Made by a program: the position numbers and the translations under genes
In this document: positions 17,036 through 25,373 of the stretch, in pieces
Layout: the number at the start of each line of letters is the position of its first letter
Position numbering within the stretch: the stretch's first letter is position 1
The notes under the pieces: generated by a model
The model's database searches: none
What the model was told of the DNA's origin: nothing
The model's input: only the letters and a program-made list of their open reading frames with translations
Assembly (NCBI GenBank): GCA_023954855.1
Contig: JAGSGY010000019.1
Coordinates: forward strand, 1 to 64,000
Direction: 5' to 3'
DNA length: 64,000 nucleotides
Source of the DNA: Pseudomonadota bacterium
GTDB taxonomy: Bacteria; Myxococcota_A; UBA796; GCA-2862545

Positions 17036-18427
17036 TCAGATGCCGTCGGCGGACGTGACGCGGGCCACGTGATCGATGATGTCGATGCGGGTGATGACGC
17101 CGAGGATTTCCTTGGCCTCATTCATGACGATGGCGAGGCGAACCTTGCGAAGCAGGTCGGTCACGACACTGACCTCGGAGTACGGGCTGACCGTGCAGTA
17201 GCCACTGTCGGCGAGGTCCTCGCAGCGCGCCTCGACCACGCCGCGCTTGAGGGCAGCCTCGAGCAGCTTGCGCTCGTGAATCAGGCCGACGACAGAGCCG
17301 TCTGCGTTGACGACCGGCATCTGGCTGATGCCGTGCATCTTGAGCAGGCCGATGGCCTCGGTGGCCTTCATCGCGGCGGGCACGGTGATGGTCTCGCGGT
17401 CGCCAAGGGTCGAGAGCACGTCGCGAACGGTGCCGAGAGCGACGGCGGGCTCGAGCATGCCGTTCTCTTCGAGCCACTTGTCGTTGTAGACCTTGGAGAG
17501 GTAGCGCGAGCCGTGGTCGGGAAGGAGCACCACGAAGATCTTGCCTTCGCCGTCGTTCTTCTTCACGTACTTGAGGGCGCCAGCGACGGCGGCACCACAG
17601 GAACCACCGACGAACAAGCCCTCTTCGCGGGCGAGGCGGCGCGTCATCTCGAAGCACTCGCGGTCACCGACGCGCACGACGTCATCGACGTACTGGAAGT
17701 CCATCGTGGTGGGCAGGAAGTCCTCTCCGATGCCTTCGGTCAGGTAGCTGAAGGGCTCGGTGAGCGTTCCGGTCTGGAAGTAGTCGTAGTAGAGCGAGCC
17801 CACGGGATCGACGCCGACGATGCGGATGTCGGCGTTCTGCTCCTTGAGGTACTTGCCGGTGCCGGTGATCGTGCCGCCGGTGCCCAGGCCGCCAATGAAG
17901 GCATCGATCTTGCCGTCGAGCTGCTTGTAGAGCTCGGGACCGGTGCTGCGGTAGTGCGCTTCGGGGTTGCTCGGGTTGTGGTACTGGTTCGCGTAGAACG
18001 AGTTGGGGGTCTCGTCGGCGATGCGGCGCGACACGCTGTAGTAGCTACGCGGATCATCGGCCTCGACGTTCGTCGGGGTCACCACCACCTTGGCGCCGTA
18101 AGCACGCAGGGCGGCGCGCTTCTCTTCGGACTGCTTGTCGGGAAGCACGAAGATGCACTTGTAGCCCTTGATCGCAGCCGCCATCGCGAGACCGGCACCC
18201 GTGTTGCCGCTCGTCGCCTCGACAATGGTTCCGCCCGGCTTGAGCTCACCGCTCTTCTCGGCATCCTCGATGATCTGCATCGCGATGCGATCCTTCACCG
18301 ACGATCCCGGGTTCACGAACTCCACCTTGGCGTAGACCGTGGCCTTGATGCCGGCGGTGACCGAGTTGAGCTTCACGAGCGGCGTGTTGCCGACCACGCT
18401 GAGAATGTTGTCGTGGACGTTCTGCAT
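17036..18427 (-). CDS. Cystathionine beta-synthase with CBS-domain pair
   Basis: A 463-residue PLP enzyme that joins homocysteine and serine in transsulfuration. The N-terminal 'ILSVVGNTPLVKLNS' and PLP Lys45 in 'NPGSSVKDRIAMQIIEDAE' mark the fold-type II family, and 'EATSGNTGAGLAMAAA' is the substrate loop. 'FIGGLGTGGTITGTGKYLKEQ' and 'VDPVGSLYYDYF' favour CBS over cysteine synthase. Residues about 340-463 form two CBS motifs ('GISQMPVVNADGSVVGLIHERKL' and 'EILGVITRIDIIDHVARV'), an energy or ligand-sensing module. The ATG at 18427 was chosen because upstream in-frame residues look non-coding. It is divergent from the ALDH-like gene. Confidence 0.92.
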   Translation of the reverse strand: MQNVHDNILSVVGNTPLVKLNSVTAGIKATVYAKVEFVNPGSSVKDRIAMQIIEDAEKSGELKPGGTIVEATSGNTGAGLAMAAAIKGYKCIFVLPDKQSEEKRAALRAYGAKVVVTPTNVEADDPRSYYSVSRRIADETPNSFYANQYHNPSNPEAHYRSTGPELYKQLDGKIDAFIGGLGTGGTITGTGKYLKEQNADIRIVGVDPVGSLYYDYFQTGTLTEPFSYLTEGIGEDFLPTTMDFQYVDDVVRVGDRECFEMTRRLAREEGLFVGGSCGAAVAGALKYVKKNDGEGKIFVVLLPDHGSRYLSKVYNDKWLEENGMLEPAVALGTVRDVLSTLGDRETITVPAAMKATEAIGLLKMHGISQMPVVNADGSVVGLIHERKLLEAALKRGVVEARCEDLADSGYCTVSPYSEVSVVTDLLRKVRLAIVMNEAKEILGVITRIDIIDHVARVTSADGI

Positions 18428-18606
18428 CGAAACCGCGCTCCGGAGAAAGGAATGGGACTCCAGCGGGAGACCCTGAAGGGCGCGCACGTAACGCGCAGTC
18501 GGCAGGCGCAACACCCCACGATGCACCCGGAACCAGGAACCTCTGCAGAGACCGCCGCCGGGCGCCTTCGACGTGGTACGCTGACTGGAAACCGGGAGGC
18601 ACCGAC

Positions 18607-20160
18607 TTGGCCGATCGCGACAGGCTGCTCCGCCGCGGAGACTACATCTGGGGCTCGTTCATCAAGCCCGAGCGGGTCGATGGGTACGTCGTTGGCGTCA
18701 ACCCAGGCGACCGCATGGATGTGCTCGGTCGATTCCCCTTTTCTGAGGGCTCGGTCGACGATGCCGTGAGCTCCGCCATGCGCGGATTTGTGCTCTGGCG
18801 TCAGTGCAGCCTCTCGCAGCGCGTGCAGGCCGTGCGCCGCTATCGCGAGGGCCTCTCCAAGTATCAGGCACACTTTGCGCGCTTGATCAGCCGAGAGATC
18901 GGCAAGCCTTTGTGGGAAGCTCGCCAAGAAGTGCTCCAGTCCCTTCGGGCGGTGGATCTCATCCTCGAAGACGGCCTCGCCCTCCTCGAATCGCGGGTTC
19001 TCGACGAGAATGAAGCGCGCAGCGACTACATTCCGCGCGGCGTCGTCGGTATTCTGACTCCCTACAACAGCCCGCTGTACGTGCCCACGCTTCACGTGAT
19101 TGCGTCGCTCGTGGCCGGAAACACGGTCGTCTTCAAGCCCTCGAAGTTCGCTCCCGCTGTCGGACAGGGCGTGGCCGAGCTGATCGACCGCTGCAAACTT
19201 CCTCGCGGCGTCTTCAACCTGGTACAAGGCAGCGGCGGAACCATCGGCCAGCGCCTCGCGACCCATCCCGGCGTCGACGCGCTTCTGTTCACCGGCTCCT
19301 TCCCAACCGCGATGGCGATCCGTCGCGCGACCTTCGAGCGCCCCGAGCTCCCCTCGCTGTACCAATGCGGCGGCAAGGGCTGCGCCATCGTCACCGACAG
19401 CGCCGAGGTCGAGCGCGCCGTCTACGAGACCTTGGTCGGCGCCTTCAAGAGCTCCGGCCAGCGCTTCAACAGCACCGGTCGCGTCATCGTGACGACCGAG
19501 ATCTTCGACCGCTTCGTCGAGGAACTCTGCAAGCGGGCGGCGAAGATCCGCCTCGACTATCCCGCCAATCCCGACGCGTTCATGGGCCCGCTGATCTCCG
19601 AAAATCTGCGTACCCGCTACCGGCGCTACGGCCGGGCGCTCATGCAACGGGGTCATACGCAGCTGCTCGATCTCGGCACCCCCGAAGTCTCGGGCCACCG
19701 CGGCTTCTACGCCAACCCAGCGATCTACTGGGTGAACTGGCAGAACGGCCACGCCTTCCTCAACGAAGAGCCCCCGGGTCCGAACCTGCTCGTCTACCGC
19801 GTCGAAAACTGGGAAGAAGCCGTCGCACTGCACAACCAGCTCGTCTACCGGACCAGCGCGGCTGTCTTCGCCGACGCCAACGACCCCGCCCTGAGCGAGA
19901 TCGTGCATCGCCTCAAGACCGGTGCCGTCAACGTGAATCGAGGCACCATCGGCTCCTCGATGCGGCTGCCGAGCGTGGGCCTCGGCCGCGCATCCAACGG
20001 TATTCCCGGTGGACTCGAGCTCCTCAAGTTCCTCTCGACCCCACGGGCCAAGCTCGTCGAGAGCCGCCCCTTCGACCCCATGGCCACCGCCCCCGGCATG
20101 CAGTGGGTCGAACTCGAGGAAGAGGACGCTATCCAGACCATCGCCCCGGAGATGGGGTGA
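18607..20160 (+). CDS. AstD-like aldehyde dehydrogenase homologue lacking catalytic Cys and Glu
   Basis: A 517-residue ALDH-superfamily protein closest in style to succinylglutamate-semialdehyde dehydrogenase (AstD): 'GVVGILTPYNSPLYVPTLHVIASLVAGNTVVFKPSKFAP', 'LVQGSGGTIGQRLATHPGVDALLFTGS', 'EEPPGPNLLVYRVENWEEAV', 'LKTGAVNVNR'. The catalytic motifs are replaced. The Glu of ELGGK is Gln253 ('YQCGGKG'), and the nucleophilic Cys of GQRCT is Phe287 ('SGQRFNSTGR'). The 34-residue spacing is the same as between Glu268 and Cys302 in ALDH2, so these are the right positions. The fold and cofactor-binding motifs are kept, so it may be a pseudoenzyme or carry a new activity. It starts with TTG after a GGGAGG. 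Its TGA overlaps the next gene as GTGA. Confidence 0.85.
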   Translation: MADRDRLLRRGDYIWGSFIKPERVDGYVVGVNPGDRMDVLGRFPFSEGSVDDAVSSAMRGFVLWRQCSLSQRVQAVRRYREGLSKYQAHFARLISREIGKPLWEARQEVLQSLRAVDLILEDGLALLESRVLDENEARSDYIPRGVVGILTPYNSPLYVPTLHVIASLVAGNTVVFKPSKFAPAVGQGVAELIDRCKLPRGVFNLVQGSGGTIGQRLATHPGVDALLFTGSFPTAMAIRRATFERPELPSLYQCGGKGCAIVTDSAEVERAVYETLVGAFKSSGQRFNSTGRVIVTTEIFDRFVEELCKRAAKIRLDYPANPDAFMGPLISENLRTRYRRYGRALMQRGHTQLLDLGTPEVSGHRGFYANPAIYWVNWQNGHAFLNEEPPGPNLLVYRVENWEEAVALHNQLVYRTSAAVFADANDPALSEIVHRLKTGAVNVNRGTIGSSMRLPSVGLGRASNGIPGGLELLKFLSTPRAKLVESRPFDPMATAPGMQWVELEEEDAIQTIAPEMG

Positions 20161-20882
20161 CGCGAGCCGCGCTTGGGCCCATCCTCGTCGCAGCGCTACT
20201 CACCGGATGTCCTCCAAAGGCTTCAACGCCAATGGATGTCATCGCGGCTACCCGGGCCGTCGCGCCCCCTCCTGGCGTGCTCACCTACACCCGCGTGAAT
20301 GTGGCCGGTCCCTTCGACCTTCCCGACGTTCCAATGCGCGAGCGGTGGGAGGGCCCTGTCCTCTCCGATAGCGGTGATGTGCAGTACGACGTCATCGCTG
20401 AGAATGCGTCGACAGGCCGCGTACTCGAAGTGGTTCGAGTCTTCTACGGCGAGGATGGCTACGGCTTCGTCGGCACGGTCCAGCCCGACGGAACGCTTCA
20501 GCGTTGGGACCCCGTCCAAGTAGTGTTGCCCCCGGACCCGAAGGTCGGTCAGATCTGGGAAGCCACACACCGAAAGGGCCCGAGCGTGTCCGTTCGAAGC
20601 TGCGAGATCCTCGCCTCTCAAGGCTGCGAGGGCGGCATGGTCAGCGTCTGTGAGTCGAAGCGAGACGGCGGCACCATCGTGCTCCGCGATCACTTCTGTC
20701 CGGGTACCGGTTGGGCGGGCTTCGAGGCCCTTGTGGTCGCCGCGAACCAGCCGCCTGTGCGCATGTGGTCCGAGGAGCTCGAGCGTGATGGGGTGGCCGT
20801 TCCAGCTTTCGAGCGCGAACCGATCCCCGAGGGTGAGCTTCCCGCACCCGTCGACCCCGAGCTTCCACCGCCGCCCCCGTAG
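20157..20882 (+). CDS. Putative lipoprotein of unknown function
   Basis: A 241-residue product begun by GTG at 20157, overlapping the ALDH stop (GTGA). The N-terminus 'ALGPILVAALLTGCPPK' has a lipobox (L-T-G-C). The body is beta-rich ('GDVQYDVIAENASTGRVLEVVRVFYGEDGYGFVGTVQPDGTLQRWDPVQVVLPPDPKVGQIWEATHR') with two pairs of cysteines ('SCEILASQGCEGG', 'SVCESK...HFCPG') and a Pro-rich C-terminus. It resembles no characterised family I can name. The frame is open upstream inside the ALDH gene, but that part is antisense-like shadow. Coupling to the pseudo-ALDH suggests a shared job. Confidence 0.7.
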   Translation: MTRAALGPILVAALLTGCPPKASTPMDVIAATRAVAPPPGVLTYTRVNVAGPFDLPDVPMRERWEGPVLSDSGDVQYDVIAENASTGRVLEVVRVFYGEDGYGFVGTVQPDGTLQRWDPVQVVLPPDPKVGQIWEATHRKGPSVSVRSCEILASQGCEGGMVSVCESKRDGGTIVLRDHFCPGTGWAGFEALVVAANQPPVRMWSEELERDGVAVPAFEREPIPEGELPAPVDPELPPPPP

Positions 20883-23009
20883 CTACGCCTCAACAGCCTC
20901 AGAAGAAGCAACCTCAACGGTCGGCTCCTTCACGGGGAGCGGAATGCGGGTCACGAAGGAGCTGCCGCGTCCCTTCACCGAGAGCACGTCCAGCTCGCCG
21001 CCGTGGGCCTGGACAATGCGTTGGCAGATCGGTAGCCCAAGCCCCGTGCCGTCGGACTTGGTCGTGAAGAACGGGATGAACAGCTTCGGCAGGTCGTCGG
21101 AGTCGATGCCGTCACCCGTGTCATTGACCGCAATCTCGACGCAAGGAATGCCGGCACGGTCGAGGCGTCGTCCAGTGCGAAGCTCGAGCACACCGCCGGT
21201 TGGCATGGCCTGAAGGGCGTTGCGCACCAGGTTCAGCAGCACCTGCGAGAGCCGTGCACGGTCAATGGGAAGCGCGGGAATGTCGCCGGCAAGCTCCTCG
21301 ACAACCGTGATCCCGTCGGGAATGCCTTGAGCCCGTAGGAGTGCGTGGATGTGGGCCACCAACGCGTTGACATGGTCCTGCTCGAGATGAAGCTCGAGAG
21401 GCCGCGCATAGTCAAGGAACTGGCTCACCACGATGTTGAGCCGATCCACCTCATCGACGACCACCTGCAGCATCTCTTGAGACTCGCCGTCGAGGTCTTC
21501 GGTCTGCAGGTACTCCGCCGCGCCCTTGATGCCAGCGAGAGGATTGCGGATCTCGTGGGCCATACCCGCCGCCATTGCGCCGAGTGCCGCGAGCCGATGG
21601 GCTTCTTCGAGCTGTTGGAAGCCCTGGATGTTGGTGAGTGCCACCGTTGCGAGCTCGGCGGTGTCACGCAACCGGCTGACCTCGTCGCCCGAGAATCCAT
21701 CGGACCAGTCCTCGTCCTTGAGCGTCACCCAACCGAGCACCAGGCCCTGTGCCACAAACGGCACCACGAGCTCGGCGCCCATGGCATCGAGCAGGCCAAC
21801 GAGCTCAGCAGAGGTCTCGTCGTAGCGCGCTCGTCGGGCCAGCGTATGCCTGGACACGTGCGTGGCGCCCTGCCGAAACAGCTCGGGAAGCGACTGGGAC
21901 GCGACCGCGGTCAGTGGACGCTCATCCGGCGAGCCCCGTCGACCCGCGAGCGCAAAGGCATCGAGGCCTCGATCCCAGAGGTAGACGCCGCAAGAAGGCA
22001 CCCGGCCCGACGCATGCAGGCGAGAGAGCAAGGTCTCGGTGAGGCCACGGGTCGAGATCGCCGTCGGAAGGTCCCGACGCAGCTGTCCCAGCGCATCGGC
22101 GAGCTGCTGACCACGCTGATTGAGCAACCGGTTTGACCACCAGCCGATCTGGCCTCGGAGCGGGTCATAGGCCGCGAGGAAGAACAGCGACGCGAGGAAG
22201 ATCTGGAAGGTGCTGTGGAAGGGATAGTCGCCTGAGTTCGTCCAGATCACGGTGACGCCATCGACCACGACCAGCACAGCGGCTGAGACGACCAGCGCGG
22301 CAAGCCGCGAGAACAGCTCTTGCAGGTCGAGCAGCCGCAGCATCACCATCGTCTGGTCGATGAAGTACATCGACAGCGCAGTGAACAGCACGCTGAGCGG
22401 TGGCAGCGCGCCCTGAAGCACAACGCCGCGACTGGCGAGGGGCACACTCGAGGGGTCGACAGGCGCCCCAAGGTTTCGCGCCAAATGCTCGAGCAGGGTC
22501 AGCCCGATGGCCAGGCCAATCGAGCCCAGCAGATAGTTCATACGCGCCCGATCGACCTTGAGCTCCATCTCGCTGCGCACGGTGTACAGGCGCTGCAGCA
22601 CGAGGGCGAAGACGGCAAAGCCGAAGCCACCGGCCATGGCCTCCGGAATCGAAGAACGGGGGGTGTCGTAGAAAAAGGCCACATGGGCGAGGGTGGTGGC
22701 CGGTGCGACCACCGCAGTGGCCAGCATGATGCGCGGGACGATGGGCGAAGACGGCGAATCCGGGCGAAGCACCCGGTCGAGACACCACAGCGCAAAACCG
22801 GGAATGAACACCCCGGCGAACATGTAGAGGACCCGGAAGAAGCCAAGGCCCGGGATCAGCGAGGCGGCAAACGCGACGTAGGCGATGCAGATCGACCAGC
22901 CAAGTCCGAGGAATGCGCGCCGCCCCCCGTCACCACGGTCTTCAAGCCACGCACGGGTCGCGAGACCCGCTGAGATCACAGCAGCGCTGAGGTAGAGGAG
23001 CAGCGTCAT
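20883..23009 (-). CDS. Membrane sensor histidine kinase (multi-TM plus GAF-like)
   Basis: A 708-residue kinase. Residues 1-285 contain about seven or eight hydrophobic helices, a 7TM-like sensing module. Residues about 315-465 look like a GAF domain ('FVAQGLVLGWVTLKDEDW'). The HisKA H-box is 'AAGMAHEIRNPLAGIKGAAEYL' with phospho-acceptor His485. The ATPase part has the N box 'LLNLVRNALQAMPTGG', G1 'VNDTGDGIDSDDL', the F box 'FIPFFTTKSDGTGLGLPIC' and G2 'VKGRGSSF'. No response regulator gene is adjacent, so it is an orphan kinase. NtrB/ZraS-like kinases with this H-box style often pair with sigma-54 activators, such as the FHA activator later in the window, but pairing is speculative. Its stop abuts the convergent lipoprotein gene with no spacer. 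Confidence 0.9.
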   Translation of the reverse strand: MTLLLYLSAAVISAGLATRAWLEDRGDGGRRAFLGLGWSICIAYVAFAASLIPGLGFFRVLYMFAGVFIPGFALWCLDRVLRPDSPSSPIVPRIMLATAVVAPATTLAHVAFFYDTPRSSIPEAMAGGFGFAVFALVLQRLYTVRSEMELKVDRARMNYLLGSIGLAIGLTLLEHLARNLGAPVDPSSVPLASRGVVLQGALPPLSVLFTALSMYFIDQTMVMLRLLDLQELFSRLAALVVSAAVLVVVDGVTVIWTNSGDYPFHSTFQIFLASLFFLAAYDPLRGQIGWWSNRLLNQRGQQLADALGQLRRDLPTAISTRGLTETLLSRLHASGRVPSCGVYLWDRGLDAFALAGRRGSPDERPLTAVASQSLPELFRQGATHVSRHTLARRARYDETSAELVGLLDAMGAELVVPFVAQGLVLGWVTLKDEDWSDGFSGDEVSRLRDTAELATVALTNIQGFQQLEEAHRLAALGAMAAGMAHEIRNPLAGIKGAAEYLQTEDLDGESQEMLQVVVDEVDRLNIVVSQFLDYARPLELHLEQDHVNALVAHIHALLRAQGIPDGITVVEELAGDIPALPIDRARLSQVLLNLVRNALQAMPTGGVLELRTGRRLDRAGIPCVEIAVNDTGDGIDSDDLPKLFIPFFTTKSDGTGLGLPICQRIVQAHGGELDVLSVKGRGSSFVTRIPLPVKEPTVEVASSEAVEA

Positions 23010-23110
23010 AGCGCATGCAACCTACCCCAGAGGCCCCCCGGTGCCGAGGCCGAGACCGAGAACAGCGGCTCGAAACGCAAAGCGCCGGTACATCGCGATA
23101 CTCTGCGGCC

Positions 23111-24439
23111 ATGACTGACCTGTACCGCGCCCTCCCCAAAGTCGACGTCTTGCTGGCTGACCCTCGGCTCGCAGCCCTGCCCCGAACCCTGTGTGTCGAT
23201 GCGGCGCGCGAGGAACTCGATGGGCTGCGCTCCGCCATCGGCAGAGGCGAGATCGACGAGGTGCCCGACGTGGCCGCATCCGTCGCCGAGCGCGTGGGTG
23301 AGCTGCTCTCCGAGAGCATGCGGTCGGTCATCAATGCGACTGGCGTCGTGATTCACACGAACCTCGGCCGCGCCCCCTGGCCCGCTCCGGCCGTCGCGGC
23401 CGCCGTGCGAGCGAGCGGCTACACCAACGTCGAGATGGACCTGGCCAGCGGGCAGCGGGGCACACGTGGCGACGGGGTCAAGCGGTTGCTACGCCTGCTG
23501 ACCGGCTGTGAGGATGGCCTGGTGGTCAACAACTGTGCAGCCGCGGTGCTGCTCACCCTCACCGCACTCGCCCGGGAGAAGGAGGTCGTGGTCTCGCGCG
23601 GTGAGTTGGTGGAGATCGGCGGCTCATTTCGCGTACCGGACGTGATCAGCGAAGGAGGCGCAAAGCTTGTCGCCGTAGGAAGCACCAACCGCACTCATCT
23701 GCGGGACTACGCCTACGCCATCGGCCCGGAGACCGCCGTTCTGCTCAAGGTTCATCCGTCGAACTTCAAGGTCGTCGGCTTCACCAAAGCACCCACCCGC
23801 GAGGAGCTCGTGCAGCTCGCAGAGGACAAGGGCCTGCTCGCGGTCGAGGACCTCGGCAGCGGAAGTCTCGAGGGACGTCCCGGCGAACCGGCCGTCCGCG
23901 ACGTGATCTCGGCGGGCGTGCACGTCGTCACCTTCTCGGGCGACAAGCTCCTCGGAGGGCCGCAGGCCGGACTGATCGTCGGTCGACGCGACGCCATCCA
24001 GAAGCTGCGACGACACCCGCTCTACCGGGCACTTCGGGTCGGCAAGGTCACTCTGGCAGCCGTCGAGGCTACCCTGGCGGCGCACGCACGAGGGGACACC
24101 ACGCCGGTGGCCTCGATGCTCGATGCCGACCTCCATCACCTTCATGCGCGCGCACAACGTCTGCAGACGCGCCTCTCCGACGCCGGAGTCGCGAGCAAAG
24201 TCGAAGAGGATGTCGGCTTCACCGGCGGCGGCGCACTGCCCGGAAAGACCTTGCCGACCTGGACGGTCACCCTCGACCCACCCTCGCTCGATGCGGTAGC
24301 CAAGCGCCTTCGCACCGGCACCCCCGCAGTCGTTCCCCGCATTGCACGCGAGCAGTTGGTGCTCGACCTACGCACCGTCACCGACGAGCAGGTCGCCGAC
24401 CTGGCCGAGCGGGTGGCGTCGGCGATCCGGGTCGGGTAG
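23111..24439 (+). CDS. selA: L-seryl-tRNA(Sec) selenium transferase
   Basis: A 442-residue PLP enzyme that converts Ser-tRNA(Sec) to Sec-tRNA(Sec) with selenophosphate. Family motifs: 'VINATGVVIHTNLGRAPW', 'NNCAAAVLLTLTAL', 'RGELVEIGGSFRVPDVISEGGAKLVAVGSTNRTHLRDY', and PLP Lys279 in 'TFSGDKLLGGPQAGLIVGR'. Length is close to typical bacterial SelA (about 460). I used the ATG at 23111, since upstream residues do not resemble SelA. No selB, selD or tRNA-Sec is visible in the window. The next gene (J-like/HTH) starts 10 bp downstream. Its presence implies that the organism uses selenocysteine. Confidence 0.93.
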   Translation: MTDLYRALPKVDVLLADPRLAALPRTLCVDAAREELDGLRSAIGRGEIDEVPDVAASVAERVGELLSESMRSVINATGVVIHTNLGRAPWPAPAVAAAVRASGYTNVEMDLASGQRGTRGDGVKRLLRLLTGCEDGLVVNNCAAAVLLTLTALAREKEVVVSRGELVEIGGSFRVPDVISEGGAKLVAVGSTNRTHLRDYAYAIGPETAVLLKVHPSNFKVVGFTKAPTREELVQLAEDKGLLAVEDLGSGSLEGRPGEPAVRDVISAGVHVVTFSGDKLLGGPQAGLIVGRRDAIQKLRRHPLYRALRVGKVTLAAVEATLAAHARGDTTPVASMLDADLHHLHARAQRLQTRLSDAGVASKVEEDVGFTGGGALPGKTLPTWTVTLDPPSLDAVAKRLRTGTPAVVPRIAREQLVLDLRTVTDEQVADLAERVASAIRVG

Positions 24440-24449
24440 AAACGTGGCA

Positions 24450-25373
24450 ATGACACAGGGTTTCTACGAGCTTCTCGGCGCCGATGCAGGCGCGACCACC
24501 GGCCAGATTCGCGCCGCGTACACGCGCGTGGTCGCCGGACTCGACCGCCGACACAAGGCCATTGTCGAGCAGGGTGGCGACCCGTCGTCCGTCGAGCTGT
24601 CGAAGGCGCAGGCGACCGAAGCCTGGGGCGTACTCTCCGACCCCGCCCGACGCCGTCGCTACGACGCCATGCGCGCCCTCACCGAGGACGGCTGGACGAC
24701 GGACCCCGCACAGCTCTGGGACCGCGTATCGGGCGCCCTCATTCATCCGGCGGCCGCCTCGGCTGTGGAGCTTCTCAGCTCGACGACGGACCTACACCTT
24801 GGTCAGCTTCCCCCGGCACCCGGCGCCCAAGTCCCGACCGCACCGGCCCGTTCCCGCGAAGACGAGCGGACCGTGACCGCGACTACGGTACCTCGCATTC
24901 AGCCGGCACCGCCGCCAATCAGTGCCATGCCGTCGGCCCCGCCGCCGCCGATCACGGCCACTCCGCGCTTTGCACCAACGGGTGCTCCGCCGACCTTTGG
25001 TGGTGCCGAGCCGACCACGCCGCTCGACGGCCCTGACCTTCGCGTCGTCGCCGGACGCCCGGCCGCCCCCGACGTGCTGGTCATGCAGGCGGCACCCGCC
25101 GCGATCGGCGCCGAAGACATCGCGCGCCTCATCGGCACGCATGGTCACTCCGGTGGCCTGCTGCGCGCAGTCCGTGAGCTGCGGGGCATGACGCTGCAGG
25201 ACATGGCGGACACCACCCGCATCAGCGTGCGCTATCTCGAGGGTGTCGAGGCCGAGGCCCGCGACGTGCTTCCGTCTGCGACCTTCGTGCGCGGCTACGT
25301 CCGTGAGATGGCCCGCATGCTCGATCTCGACGACCACGCGGTGGTCGCGGGGTACATGCAGCGCTTCGGATGA
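24450..25373 (+). CDS. J-domain-like and RodZ-type HTH fusion protein
   Basis: A 307-residue protein. Residues about 3-75 resemble a DnaJ domain ('GFYELLGADAGATTGQIRAAYTRVVAGLDRRHK...SKAQATEAWGVLSDPARRRRYDAM'), but the HPD tripeptide needed to stimulate DnaK is absent; the helix II-III loop reads 'LDRRHKAIVEQGGDPSS'. A long Pro/Ala linker spans about 105-215. The C-terminus (about 228-307) is an HTH_25/RodZ-type helix-turn-helix: 'LLRAVRELRGMTLQDMADTTRISVRYLEGVEAE' and 'LPSATFVRGYVREMARML'. Such HTH domains often mediate protein contact with MreB. No membrane segment is evident. It lies between selA and rluD, and its stop overlaps rluD as ATGA. Confidence 0.8.
   Translation: MTQGFYELLGADAGATTGQIRAAYTRVVAGLDRRHKAIVEQGGDPSSVELSKAQATEAWGVLSDPARRRRYDAMRALTEDGWTTDPAQLWDRVSGALIHPAAASAVELLSSTTDLHLGQLPPAPGAQVPTAPARSREDERTVTATTVPRIQPAPPPISAMPSAPPPPITATPRFAPTGAPPTFGGAEPTTPLDGPDLRVVAGRPAAPDVLVMQAAPAAIGAEDIARLIGTHGHSGGLLRAVRELRGMTLQDMADTTRISVRYLEGVEAEARDVLPSATFVRGYVREMARMLDLDDHAVVAGYMQRFG

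Noticed and set aside
16679-18769. A 696-codon open frame on the plus strand
   Set aside because: It lies antisense to the A2M N-terminal-half and cystathionine beta-synthase genes, which have clear family motifs. Long antisense frames are expected in GC-rich coding DNA.
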